Below, piece by piece: positions 1 through 6,847 of a stretch of DNA of 9,301 nucleotides. Position 1 is the first letter of the stretch; every line of letters starts with the position of its first letter. Below the pieces are notes generated by a model that was not told where the DNA came from, ran no database searches, and saw nothing but the letters and a program-made list of their open reading frames with translations. Source of the stretch: Gammaproteobacteria bacterium (GTDB lineage: Bacteria; Pseudomonadota; Gammaproteobacteria; Acidiferrobacterales; Acidiferrobacteraceae); contig JAPTWT010000212.1 of assembly GCA_028064935.1 (NCBI GenBank), forward strand, positions 1 to 9,301. The letters are read 5' to 3'. The translations under genes and the position numbers were made by a program.

Positions 1-318
1 GTCTCTGGTGACGTCAACATCGCCCGCTCCTCGGTGCTGGGCCTGACGCAGCAGGATATTTCCGGAAACGGGTCCTTCCAGACGTGCCTTGAAACGCCCA
101 AAACGATCCAATAAGACCAGCGACTTCCCCTCTTCCGCCAAACGGTGCATGAGGGCAGGCGATACCATCACATCGCCAAAGCATACCAGTGTACCGACAT
201 GATGCAGCGGGACTTGCAGGCGCTTCTCATGGTTCACATCCACACGCAAGGTGGTGTTGTCCAAATGCACGTAGGACTGGGGGGTCATGACGTAAAGGGT
301 GTTTTGAATTTGCTGCAT
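1..318 (-). CDS. cas1: CRISPR integrase Cas1, N-terminal part (cut by window edge)
   Basis: Cas1 is the metal-dependent integrase that, with Cas2, inserts new spacers into the CRISPR array. The reading frame opens at ATG 318 and stays open for 106 codons to the left edge without a stop, so the gene is incomplete here. The start reads MQQIQNTLYVMTP, followed by YVHLD, a VPLHHVGTLVCFGDV stretch, LLDRFGRF and VEGPVSGNILLR-like residues (LEGPVSGNILLRQAQ). This is the N-terminal beta domain pattern of subtype I-C Cas1. The catalytic Glu/His/Asp residues belong to the C-terminal helical domain and lie outside the window, so activity cannot be judged. An AGGGGGA ribosome-binding site precedes the ATG by about 7 bases. 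The gene begins 17 bases after the cas4 stop, so the two are almost certainly co-transcribed. cas2 and a repeat array are expected past the left edge. Confidence 0.93.
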   Translation of the reverse strand, partial: MQQIQNTLYVMTPQSYVHLDNTTLRVDVNHEKRLQVPLHHVGTLVCFGDVMVSPALMHRLAEEGKSLVLLDRFGRFKARLEGPVSGNILLRQAQHRGAGDVDVTRD

Positions 319-335
319 GGTGGAATCCCCCTACA

Positions 336-977
336 TCACGAACTGATTTCGTCATCCGGCAAAAACAGGTGTTGTTTCAGCCGGTCCATTTGGGTTTGCT
401 GCGCCAGCAGCTCCGGCTGGCAAATTTCGTGCAGTGAGCACTCCTTGCAGCGCGCGTCGTTCACGGGCGGCGGCAGGCGCGCGGAGGCGAGCATGGCGCG
501 GATTGCATCTGCCGTCTGCTCGACCAGGGCGCGCAGCTCGGCCGTGATGACCACCTCGCGACGCCGATGGCTGCTGGCGTGGAAGATCGCGCCCAGCGGC
601 ACGGGGCGACCGAGCATGTCTTCCAGACACTGCGCCTGCGCGGCGAGTTGCAGGTCGTCGTTCAGCCACTTGCGCTTGGGACCATGCTTGTACTCGACGG
701 GGTAAACCGTGCCGTCCGGATGGAATTCGACCGCATCGCATTTTCCGATCAAGCCGAGGCGGTCCGACCACACCGGCAGCGCGTATTCGATTCGTGCACC
801 GCTCTTGACCGTTTGGTAAGAGACCTGGTCCACCCGAGCGTGCTCGGCGTTGCCGCGCGCGGTGTGGATGTTGTCGGTGAACTGCCCATCCAAATGGATC
901 AACCCGCAACGGCGCGGGCAGTAGGCCCAGTGGTTGAGGGCGGAGAGCGGGATCGGCTCGAGGGGGTTGTCCTGCAT
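336..977 (-). CDS. cas4: CRISPR adaptation exonuclease Cas4
   Basis: This is a 213-residue RecB-like nuclease with an iron-sulphur cluster. In I-C systems Cas4 works with Cas1-Cas2 to select and trim PAM-bearing prespacers. Visible motifs are the first cluster cysteine in AYCPRRC (C20), the RecB-type His (H46), the catalytic Asp in GKCDAVEF (D81), the E-x-K pair in VEYKHG (E95, K97), and the C-terminal cysteines of CKECSLHEIC (C177, C180, C186). All nuclease and cluster residues are present, so it looks functional. I chose ATG 977 because the protein then starts MQDNPLEPIPLSALNHWAYC, the usual I-C Cas4 N-terminus. An in-frame ATG at 1004 would add nine residues and has a purine-rich site only one base upstream. 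The chosen start lies two bases past the HicA-like stop, so cas4 is translated from the same transcript as the toxin-antitoxin pair. Confidence 0.95.
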   Translation of the reverse strand: MQDNPLEPIPLSALNHWAYCPRRCGLIHLDGQFTDNIHTARGNAEHARVDQVSYQTVKSGARIEYALPVWSDRLGLIGKCDAVEFHPDGTVYPVEYKHGPKRKWLNDDLQLAAQAQCLEDMLGRPVPLGAIFHASSHRRREVVITAELRALVEQTADAIRAMLASARLPPPVNDARCKECSLHEICQPELLAQQTQMDRLKQHLFLPDDEISS

Positions 978-979
978 GT

Positions 980-1222
980 TCAGCCCAACCGGAGTTCGAG
1001 CCATTCCTCACGACCCATGCCGAGGTGCTTCGCCACACTGTCGCGAAACGCGACGAGAGTGCCGATGCGCGAAGGGTCGTGATGGGGAATGGTGACGTGG
1101 TGTTCGCCGCCCTCGTTTCGGGTCAGGCACAGATGGCCACCGGGCTGCCGGGATACGGCGTAACCGGGTTTGCCAGGGCGCTTGACCAGATCCGCGCCCG
1201 ACAGATCGCGCGGGATGCTCAT
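980..1222 (-). CDS. hicA: HicA-like (YcfA family) mRNA interferase toxin
   Basis: This is a small 80-residue protein resembling HicA toxins, which use a double-stranded-RNA-binding-like fold with one catalytic His to cleave mRNA. The pattern seen is SGADLVKRPGKPGYAVSRQP, then GGH (H30), then a hydrophobic strand, a VTIPHHDPSRIGTL segment and a terminal helix, which matches the family layout. The usual Gly-Ser-His is Gly-Gly-His here, keeping the histidine. The ATG at 1222 overlaps the TGA of the upstream HicB-like gene by four bases (ATGA), typical of a translationally coupled toxin-antitoxin pair. The longer frame running up to 1510 is only an open extension across the antitoxin. The gene ends two bases before cas4. 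Toxin activity is inferred from the family; a degenerate or co-opted role is possible. Confidence 0.82.
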   Translation of the reverse strand: MSIPRDLSGADLVKRPGKPGYAVSRQPGGHLCLTRNEGGEHHVTIPHHDPSRIGTLVAFRDSVAKHLGMGREEWLELRLG

Positions 1223-1425
1223 GTCTGGAGCACTTCCTCTCGGGAGATGTGCAGGTGGATGAGGCCGGGCCGCTCGGCATCGGCGAAGTGGCAACGCACC
1301 GCATCGCGCAGTTGCGCGCGCAGGGTTGGCAGGTCGTCGGCCTCGGTGAAGATGTCCTCGCCCACGGCCCGGGCGATGTAGCCGCCTTCCGGGGCTTCTT
1401 CGATGACGAAGTGGATGTCGGTCAT
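1219..1425 (-). CDS. hicB: HicB-like antitoxin
   Basis: This 68-residue protein has a HicB-type partial RNase H fold pattern: an acidic first strand (MTDIHFVIEEAPEGGYIARA), GEDIFTEADDLPTLRAQLRD as strand plus helix, and a final strand (RPGLIHLHI). HicB proteins bind and neutralise HicA and often repress their own promoter. This one is short and shows no obvious C-terminal helix-turn-helix or ribbon-helix-helix domain, so it may repress weakly or rely on another protein. I chose ATG 1425 rather than the in-frame ATG at 1461 because a GAGGAG ribosome-binding site sits about 9 bases upstream and the family N-terminus begins there. It is the first gene after an 87-base gap that follows cas3, and it is coupled by ATGA overlap to the toxin. 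Weakly matching proteins of this type are often annotated only as hypothetical. Confidence 0.75.
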   Translation of the reverse strand: MTDIHFVIEEAPEGGYIARAVGEDIFTEADDLPTLRAQLRDAVRCHFADAERPGLIHLHISREEVLQT

Positions 1426-1457
1426 GGTCGCGTCTCCTCGACGATTCGCGATGCAGT

Positions 1458-1484
1458 GCATTTCGTATGCTACGTGTCAAATGC
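1458..1484 (-). promoter_or_regulatory. Candidate operator/promoter of the HicBA-like pair
   Basis: An interrupted inverted repeat has outer arms GCATTT/AAATGC and inner arms CGTA/TACG around a 3-base centre. It lies 33-59 bases upstream of the HicB-like start. On the minus strand it contains TTGACA (1480-1475), a perfect match to the sigma-70 -35 consensus. No convincing -10 hexamer sits at the expected distance. Toxin-antitoxin promoters usually carry such palindromes as binding sites for the antitoxin complex, so I infer an autoregulated promoter that would also feed cas4 and cas1. Confidence 0.45.
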
Positions 1485-1489
1485 GGCGT

Positions 1490-1508
1490 CCCCGAGTGTT
1501 TGTCGGGC
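1490..1508 (-). other. Small hairpin just after the cas3 stop
   Basis: Five-base arms CCCGA and TCGGG enclose a seven-base loop, starting a few bases after the cas3 TGA. No T-run follows, so an intrinsic terminator is not supported. It might stabilise the 3' end of the effector transcript or be chance in GC-rich DNA. Confidence 0.25.
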
Positions 1509-1512
1509 AAAC

Positions 1513-3750
1513 TCAGACAATCAGTGTGTTGCCGGACTTCACCGCAAGTACATCGAGCGCGCCGGCCATGTAGCCGATGAAGTCGTCATAAGCCAGATTC
1601 CAGGCAAACAGACCGGGATAAGCGTCGATAGGAGCAAGGCCAAAATCAACCTTCTTGTTCGCCCAGATTTGCACGCAGTGGCTTTGCAGGGACTTCCAGT
1701 CCGGACGTACTCCGTTCTGGATGGCATCAAGGAAAGAGCCTGGCATCAGTACGGTCACGGTGTCGGACGCGATGACTTTGAAGTTGTCGGCGACGGACGC
1801 AAATCGTTTCGCGCTTTCGCTTTCAAAGAGCGCGTTGACTAGCTCCGGGTTGCCTTGCTCACCTACTTCAATTTTCAGCGCCTCGGTGCAGGCGTCCGGT
1901 GTGACGCGATCCCGCTTGAATAGCTTCCCCAGCGCAGATACCGACGCGCGCATCGCGGGATGTTGCCGTATCCCCGCGCCCTGCCGCAACGTTACTGACC
2001 AGACCGCCGCTTCCTCGTATTCATTGTGCCGGTTCACCCGTCCACCGAGCTGAAGCAGGCTGGACAGGCTGGCTGCTTCGCGTACGCCTGAGCGGAACGA
2101 TAAATCAACGCCTGCTTCGATCAGCGAGGTAGCGACCAGCATCCAGTCCTGATCGTGTTTATCGGCGAGGCGCGCCTTGACTCGGACAAGCGTTTTTTCG
2201 CGGTCCAGCGGGGTGAGCGCAGTCGAGAGATGTTCGACTTTCCCCCGCCCTGATTGCTCCGCGAGCGCCCGCGCGACAACGGCGGCGGTCTGCACGGTGT
2301 TGAACACGGCGATGCTCGGGCCGGGCAACGCCACCAGAAAATCGAGCAGCGCGGCTAGGTCGAGCGCGTCGGGATGCTGGCGATATGCGATGCGGTGGGC
2401 TTCGCCGTCGCCGAGTTGCGCGCGCAGTTCGTTGTCAACCAGCGGAGGCAGACGTATCTCGGGTGGCTGCGCGTCTTTGAGCCGGGGATAGAACTCATTC
2501 AACGTCCAGAAGCGCGCGAGCGAGCCGGACGCCATCACGATGTGACAGCCCCAGTGATCGGCGAGCCGCCGCAGCCATTGCCAGGCCAGTGGCCAGAGGT
2601 GGGCAGGTAGAGCGGCGTGTGCTTCGTCGATGAAGATCGCCGAGCGCGCGACCTGATGCAATTTGCGCAGGCTCGCGGGGTGATTACTAGCCAGCGTCTC
2701 GAAAAATTGCACGGCGGTGGTGACGACGACGGGCGCGTGCCAGCGGGTCGTCAATGCGCGGGTCAGCGGATCGTTGAAGTCGGTTTTGTGATGGTGTGCG
2801 GCGACGACTTGATCGGCGGGCTCATCGGTCAGGACGAGTGCCTCGCGGTAAGTTTTAACAGATTGGTCGATGATGTTGGTGAAGGGCTGAACGACAAACA
2901 CGCGGCGCAGGTTTTTCGCCTGCGCCGCGCACAATAGGTGCGCCATCACCGCCGTGGTTTTGCCGCTGCCGACCGGGCTGTCGCATTCGACGAGTGTGGC
3001 GGCGGTGTCGGCGACACGGCACGCGTCATAGTGCGCGTGCCGATTGTCGCCGCGCGCTTTTTCACGAGCGCTGTCGCCGGATTTCAGGCTGGCGACATAG
3101 CTGTCGAGCGCGGCGAGTCGTGCCTCGGCTTGCAACAGCGGGGCATCGATGGGCGGCGCGCCGTAATGCCGCGCGGTGTCCCCGTGGTCGGCATCGACAA
3201 GGCAGCCTAGCGCCATGCGCAGATCGAGCGCGACGGGTTTGAACGGGATCGCACATGGCTGGGCTGGCGTACGCGCCAGTGCTTCGTGATGGCGATACAG
3301 GTAGTCGCCGAGATGCGCGCTGGTTCGTACGATGACTGCGGTTGGATCGAAGCGACCGCCTTTCTCGTCACCGCGCCAGGCAGTCGCGCCTCGCGCTTTT
3401 TGCTCGGGCACATCCGGCAGGCCGCGATGGTGCGCGTAGGCCAGCATCCCGGCGAATCTCGACGTATCCGTGCCCAGTCCAAACAGGTGCTTCGTCCCGG
3501 CGTCAACGTGTTCGCGTGGCAGCGCCTTGCCGGTCGGCGACGTCAGCACCGCTTGATTGTCGTCGTCGAGCTTGCCCAGGTCATGAAACTCGGTTCCCAG
3601 GCTCACGGTTTCGACGAAGAGATCCGAATGCGGCAGGCCGAGGCTGGCTTCGCAGGCGGCATCACACGCCTTCAACATGGCGCGTCCGATGTGGTCGCCG
3701 TATGTCTGCGCCGGGCAGGAGCCTTTCGCGCTGTGCGCGAGCCAGTTCAT
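1513..3750 (-). CDS. cas3: Cas3 HD-nuclease/helicase, downstream position
   Basis: This 745-residue protein would be the effector nuclease-helicase recruited by the surveillance complex to nick, unwind and degrade target DNA. The HD domain is complete: H6 (WLAHS), H56-D57 (FHDLGK), H81, H107-H108 (YAHHRGLPD), and a CLVDADHGDT segment at 183-192. The helicase motifs are Walker A SPVGSGKTT (K264), motif Ia VVQPFTNIIDQS, DEAH at 375-378, SGS at 408-410 where most Cas3 have S/T-A-T, IAVFNT at 480-485, ATSLIEAGVDLSF at 540-552 and QLGGRVNR at 567-574. It looks intact. I prefer ATG 3750, eight bases after the cas7 stop; a TTG at 3762 overlapping that stop is the alternative. In canonical I-C loci cas3 precedes cas5; here it follows cas7. 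The sequence differs clearly from the broken I-C cas3 remnants at the right side of the window, so it is not simply their other half. Confidence 0.93.
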   Translation of the reverse strand: MNWLAHSAKGSCPAQTYGDHIGRAMLKACDAACEASLGLPHSDLFVETVSLGTEFHDLGKLDDDNQAVLTSPTGKALPREHVDAGTKHLFGLGTDTSRFAGMLAYAHHRGLPDVPEQKARGATAWRGDEKGGRFDPTAVIVRTSAHLGDYLYRHHEALARTPAQPCAIPFKPVALDLRMALGCLVDADHGDTARHYGAPPIDAPLLQAEARLAALDSYVASLKSGDSAREKARGDNRHAHYDACRVADTAATLVECDSPVGSGKTTAVMAHLLCAAQAKNLRRVFVVQPFTNIIDQSVKTYREALVLTDEPADQVVAAHHHKTDFNDPLTRALTTRWHAPVVVTTAVQFFETLASNHPASLRKLHQVARSAIFIDEAHAALPAHLWPLAWQWLRRLADHWGCHIVMASGSLARFWTLNEFYPRLKDAQPPEIRLPPLVDNELRAQLGDGEAHRIAYRQHPDALDLAALLDFLVALPGPSIAVFNTVQTAAVVARALAEQSGRGKVEHLSTALTPLDREKTLVRVKARLADKHDQDWMLVATSLIEAGVDLSFRSGVREAASLSSLLQLGGRVNRHNEYEEAAVWSVTLRQGAGIRQHPAMRASVSALGKLFKRDRVTPDACTEALKIEVGEQGNPELVNALFESESAKRFASVADNFKVIASDTVTVLMPGSFLDAIQNGVRPDWKSLQSHCVQIWANKKVDFGLAPIDAYPGLFAWNLAYDDFIGYMAGALDVLAVKSGNTLIV

Positions 3751-3758
3751 CGCCGTGC

Positions 3759-4703
3759 TCAAAGCAGGTCAATCAGCGTCAGCGCCGAGTTGCCGTGCCG
3801 GTCTTTCGTGTTCGCCAGTTCGTCCGGCAGCGCATCGGGCAACTGATACTCGGCGATGCCCTTCGACGGCATATTGGCGTCGCCGAGCTTGGTCGGCGCG
3901 AGCGCGTCGAGAATGGCGAAGTCCGAGCACGAACCCAACTTGTCGGCATGCTCGACGTACCACGCGCGAGCGAGATCGACCGCCGGGCGCGCGTGCGAAC
4001 GCGTGTGCGGGTAGGCGTAGCGGATGAGTTCGAGCATGAGCGCGATGTCATCGCCGGTGCAGCCGGTGCGCGTGGCGGCACTGGGGTTGACGAAGAAGGG
4101 CATGAGATAGAGCCCGTGCGGCACGAAGCGGTAGCCCATCGGCGCCATGCCGCGATCCTTATCGCCTTCCACGCCGGCCTTGTTGGTGTTGGTGTGGCGC
4201 TCGATGTCGATGGGCGCGACCGAGAGGCCGAGGCCGAAATGCACACAGCCGGTGCGGATGGCGTTCGTTTTGAATTGCCTGATTTGCTCGTCATTCAAGC
4301 CGCTCTTCTTCGCTTCGTCATCCTTCATGCTTTCGAGGAAGGTGTTACCGAACACGCGCCCGTCCCAGTAGGCACCCTTGAATGCCTGGCCGTCGCCGGT
4401 GAGTTGCTTGGTGATAGCTGTGCGATCTCGCCCGCGCGATTCGAGAATGCCGAAGCGGGCGGCGTCGAGCTTCAATTCGGCCGCGAGCACGTCCCAGACC
4501 TCGCCTTTCCACTCGACCAGATCGCGCAGCTTGCGCTTGTACGAAACCGGCGAGATTTCGCCCTTCTGATCCGGGCGCTGGCGCGGGTCGCTGTCGCGGT
4601 CGGGGTCGCCGTTGGGGTTGGAATTGCGGACTTCGATGACGAGCAGGCCGGTGCCGCGTTTGAAACCGCCGACTTCGTTGGTGTAGGTGAGCTTGGGGTT
4701 CAC
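3759..4703 (-). CDS. cas7: Cas7 backbone subunit (Csd2-like)
   Basis: Cas7 polymerises along the crRNA to form the Cascade backbone. This 314-residue protein shows the family's N-terminal strand followed by VRNSNPNGDPD (residues 25-35), then SPVSYKRKLRDLVE, equivalent to the conserved basic KRK(I/L)R segment of I-C and I-B Cas7. A central GRVFGNTF and RTGCVHFGLGLSVAPI region, HTNTNKAG and a PHGLYLMPFFVNP segment follow. The frame stays open far upstream inside cas8, but that part is a shadow. The start is most likely GTG 4703, with AGGAG eight bases upstream, two bases after the cas8 stop. A TTG at 4709 overlapping that stop is too close to the same site. It differs noticeably from standard Csd2 around the N-terminus, so subtype assignment as divergent I-C is inference. 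It sits within cas5-cas8-cas7-cas3. Confidence 0.92.
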   Translation of the reverse strand: MNPKLTYTNEVGGFKRGTGLLVIEVRNSNPNGDPDRDSDPRQRPDQKGEISPVSYKRKLRDLVEWKGEVWDVLAAELKLDAARFGILESRGRDRTAITKQLTGDGQAFKGAYWDGRVFGNTFLESMKDDEAKKSGLNDEQIRQFKTNAIRTGCVHFGLGLSVAPIDIERHTNTNKAGVEGDKDRGMAPMGYRFVPHGLYLMPFFVNPSAATRTGCTGDDIALMLELIRYAYPHTRSHARPAVDLARAWYVEHADKLGSCSDFAILDALAPTKLGDANMPSKGIAEYQLPDALPDELANTKDRHGNSALTLIDLL

Positions 4704-4705
4704 GT

Positions 4706-5125
4706 TCAATTCTCCTCTTTGGATTCGGTTGGGCTGGGGGGGATCGGCGTAGCGTCGGTTTTGCCGGGCAGTTTGGCGAGATAACCGAGGAGCATCTGCG
4801 CTTTGTCGGCGTCGCTGGCGCGCTCGGGAATGTCGAGCAGACTGATTTCCGAGCAGATTTCGCCGAGCTGGGCGAGAAAGTGTTTGGCAAGCGCTTCTGG
4901 CCCCTTTTCGGTGGCTTTGCTGGTTCGCGCCCACGCCTGATACGGCAGGATGCGCTGCGCGTACAGCGCGAGCGCCGCCTGCGGCGTTTCCAGCGCAGTT
5001 GCCATCAGCGCGTTGCCGAGCAACTGCCCAGGCACCTGACCGTTGCGCACACCTTGGCAATATTGCAAATGCAAGCTGTCGGCTAGCGCCAGCAGCCTGC
5101 CGACGAGAAAAGCGGGGTTCGCCAT
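4706..5125 (-). CDS. cas11: Probable internally translated Cas11 small subunit
   Basis: In characterised I-C systems the small subunit Cas11c is made from a start site inside the 3' part of cas8. Here an in-frame ATG at 5125 (cas8 residue 575) is preceded by GGGAG with a six-base spacer (GGGAGCACATCATG), a much better ribosome-binding site than the one in front of cas8 itself. The product would be 139 residues, starting MANPAFLVGRLLALADSLH and mostly helical, matching the region homologous to known Cas11c. It shares its stop with cas8. Several copies would line the belly of the Cascade complex. Translation is inferred, not seen. Confidence 0.68.
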   Translation of the reverse strand: MANPAFLVGRLLALADSLHLQYCQGVRNGQVPGQLLGNALMATALETPQAALALYAQRILPYQAWARTSKATEKGPEALAKHFLAQLGEICSEISLLDIPERASDADKAQMLLGYLAKLPGKTDATPIPPSPTESKEEN

Positions 5126-6847
5126 GATGTGCTCCCGTGTGATGTGAGAATCGGATTTGAATAGCAGCAAGGCCAGAATCGCTGGCAGTGCGGTGAGTGC
5201 GGCGGCGCGTTTGTCACCAGCTTTCAAGACGGTCGATGCGTGTTCGCGTGCGCCAGCGGCGATCAGGAAACCCGCCCAGCCTGCGAGCGCGTGGCGCAGC
5301 GCCCGGCGCGCCATGGGGATTTGCGAGCCGTCGGCTGCCAGTAGCAGGGTCAGCGCGTCTTCCGGTGCGAAGGTCTTGAACTTGCCCTGGTTCTCGTCGC
5401 CGCGCACCCAGAAGGTGTTGAGCCAGCTTGTCACCTGATACGGGAAAGGCGGCTCGGGAACGATGTCTTTTCGTTCACCCTTCGCCTTGCCCCAGCGCGC
5501 GAAGGCGACAGGTGGGCAGGCGCTCACGCCCTCGACCCAATTCCGCGCGGCATCGACGAAATGCTGCATGGTGAAGGTGTGGTGTGCGACGAGCTTGGTG
5601 CGGTGGCCATCCGGCTTGCGCAACACGATGAGGTGTACCGGGACTTCGGATTCGCGCGGCTTGCCGTCGAGCGCTACCGCGATGCGTTCCGCACGCGCTT
5701 CGAAGCTTGCCGCCTCGTTTGCGGCAGCGGCGTAGGCGTCGTCTTCGTCGTCCGGCAGGCTGCACAGGTCAGCGATTGCGCTGTCATCCAGCACGCTCAA
5801 TGCCTGTTCGGGATAGAACAGGAACAGGCTGGCGCCCCGGTATTGCCAGGTTTTGCCCTTGCGCCCGGTTTGCGTCAGATATTCCAACGCGCTTTTGGCG
5901 CGGTCACGAGCATCTTTGCCGACGATAAAGGAATCCGCGTCGGCTCTGCCGTAGCGGTATTGGCAGGGCGCGTCTTTAGTCATCGCGCGCAGGATGACCT
6001 TGCCCAGCCCGGGCACGATCAAATCGGCGAATTTCTCGTCGGCGTCGGTTGCGGCCCGGCCATAGGCGTCCGGCGCAACGGCGGCGCGCCCTGCGCCTGA
6101 CGCCGCACGACCCAGCAATGCGTTCAGGCGTGCAGCGGTGCGCTCGTGGTTGACCGGGTAATCACCGATTTTGTCCCAGTCCGGCAAATCGAGAAGCAGA
6201 TTGCACGGTTTGGCGGCTTCCGCCTTGTTCAGCGCGCAATAGAGCTTGAACAGTTTTTCGTCGTACGCGCTTTCCAGTTGCGCGGCGAGTTGGCGTTCGA
6301 GTTCGGGAAAAAAGCGCTCGGGCGTCAGACGTTGCAGACGTTCGAGCAGCGCGCGCAGAACGGCGTAGTCCGCCTCGTTTGCTGGCAGCAACGCCTGCAA
6401 CTGTGCAGGTACGTCAGCGAGCGACTTGCGGCATTTGTCGTCGAGCGAGTTCGTTTTGCTGTCAAGCCAACTTCCGATTGTCTGCGCCCGACGTCCTCGA
6501 ATCGAATCGAAATAGCGGGCCCACGTGGCAACGTCAGCCCTCGACGCCGCTTCCAGTTCTGCCTTGGCGAGCTTAGCCGCCTTTTCGGCTGCCGATTTGT
6601 CCAGCGTGGGATCGAAAATCGGAAACAGCGGGGGAATGCTGAAAACCGGTGTACTGAAGCCGTTTCCGCCAGGCTGCCATTTCCGCAAACCGGCGATGGC
6701 TTCCCAGGCCATGACTTCGACAACGTCTCCGTTCGCGTCGAGCAAGACTTTGTAGCTGGGGTATTTCGGCAGGGCTTTGAGCGATGGATGCAGCGTGTCG
6801 GGCAGGCTTGGAATCGCGTTCGCCGCTTGCAGGAGTTCATTCAGCAT
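4706..6847 (-). CDS. cas8c: Cas8 large subunit (divergent Cas8c/Csd1-like)
   Basis: This 713-residue protein is the probable large subunit that recognises the PAM and recruits Cas3. It has no catalytic motif, as expected. Support comes from position between cas5 and cas7, size, and weak Csd1-like segments: YLTQTGRKGKTWQYRGASLF followed by LFYPE (around residues 335-360) resembles the TALNYLL/DTTVVFWAE region; VPVHLIVLRKP corresponds to the conserved VHVLVLAPN strand; and the C-terminal NPAFLVGRLLALAD (576-589) resembles the conserved I-C YLLGRLFALLE helix. The N-terminus (MLNELLQAANAIPSL) is unlike standard Csd1, and the protein is longer than the roughly 600 residues typical, with extra sequence in its first half including an Ala/Lys-rich charged helix near 85-105. 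ATG 6847 overlaps the cas5 stop by 11 bases. Exact subtype is uncertain. Confidence 0.8.
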   Translation of the reverse strand: MLNELLQAANAIPSLPDTLHPSLKALPKYPSYKVLLDANGDVVEVMAWEAIAGLRKWQPGGNGFSTPVFSIPPLFPIFDPTLDKSAAEKAAKLAKAELEAASRADVATWARYFDSIRGRRAQTIGSWLDSKTNSLDDKCRKSLADVPAQLQALLPANEADYAVLRALLERLQRLTPERFFPELERQLAAQLESAYDEKLFKLYCALNKAEAAKPCNLLLDLPDWDKIGDYPVNHERTAARLNALLGRAASGAGRAAVAPDAYGRAATDADEKFADLIVPGLGKVILRAMTKDAPCQYRYGRADADSFIVGKDARDRAKSALEYLTQTGRKGKTWQYRGASLFLFYPEQALSVLDDSAIADLCSLPDDEDDAYAAAANEAASFEARAERIAVALDGKPRESEVPVHLIVLRKPDGHRTKLVAHHTFTMQHFVDAARNWVEGVSACPPVAFARWGKAKGERKDIVPEPPFPYQVTSWLNTFWVRGDENQGKFKTFAPEDALTLLLAADGSQIPMARRALRHALAGWAGFLIAAGAREHASTVLKAGDKRAAALTALPAILALLLFKSDSHITREHIMANPAFLVGRLLALADSLHLQYCQGVRNGQVPGQLLGNALMATALETPQAALALYAQRILPYQAWARTSKATEKGPEALAKHFLAQLGEICSEISLLDIPERASDADKAQMLLGYLAKLPGKTDATPIPPSPTESKEEN

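Noticed and set aside
1490..1508. Intrinsic terminator after cas3
   Set aside because: The hairpin stem is only five base pairs and lacks a following T-run, so it is listed only as a hairpin.
1223..1510. N-terminal extension of the HicA frame
   Set aside because: Arg/His/Pro-rich shadow of the HicB-like gene; the family start and the ATGA overlap fix the start at 1222.
3342..4784. A 480-codon open frame on the plus strand
   Set aside because: It lies opposite cas3, cas7 and the end of cas8, whose motifs are clear; long antisense frames are common in GC-rich coding DNA, and its translation is Arg/Ala/Val-rich with no recognisable domain.
4704..5060. N-terminal extension of the cas7 frame upstream of GTG 4703
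   Set aside because: It runs within cas8 in another frame, is rich in Arg/Ala/Gln, and the GTG has an ideally spaced AGGAG.
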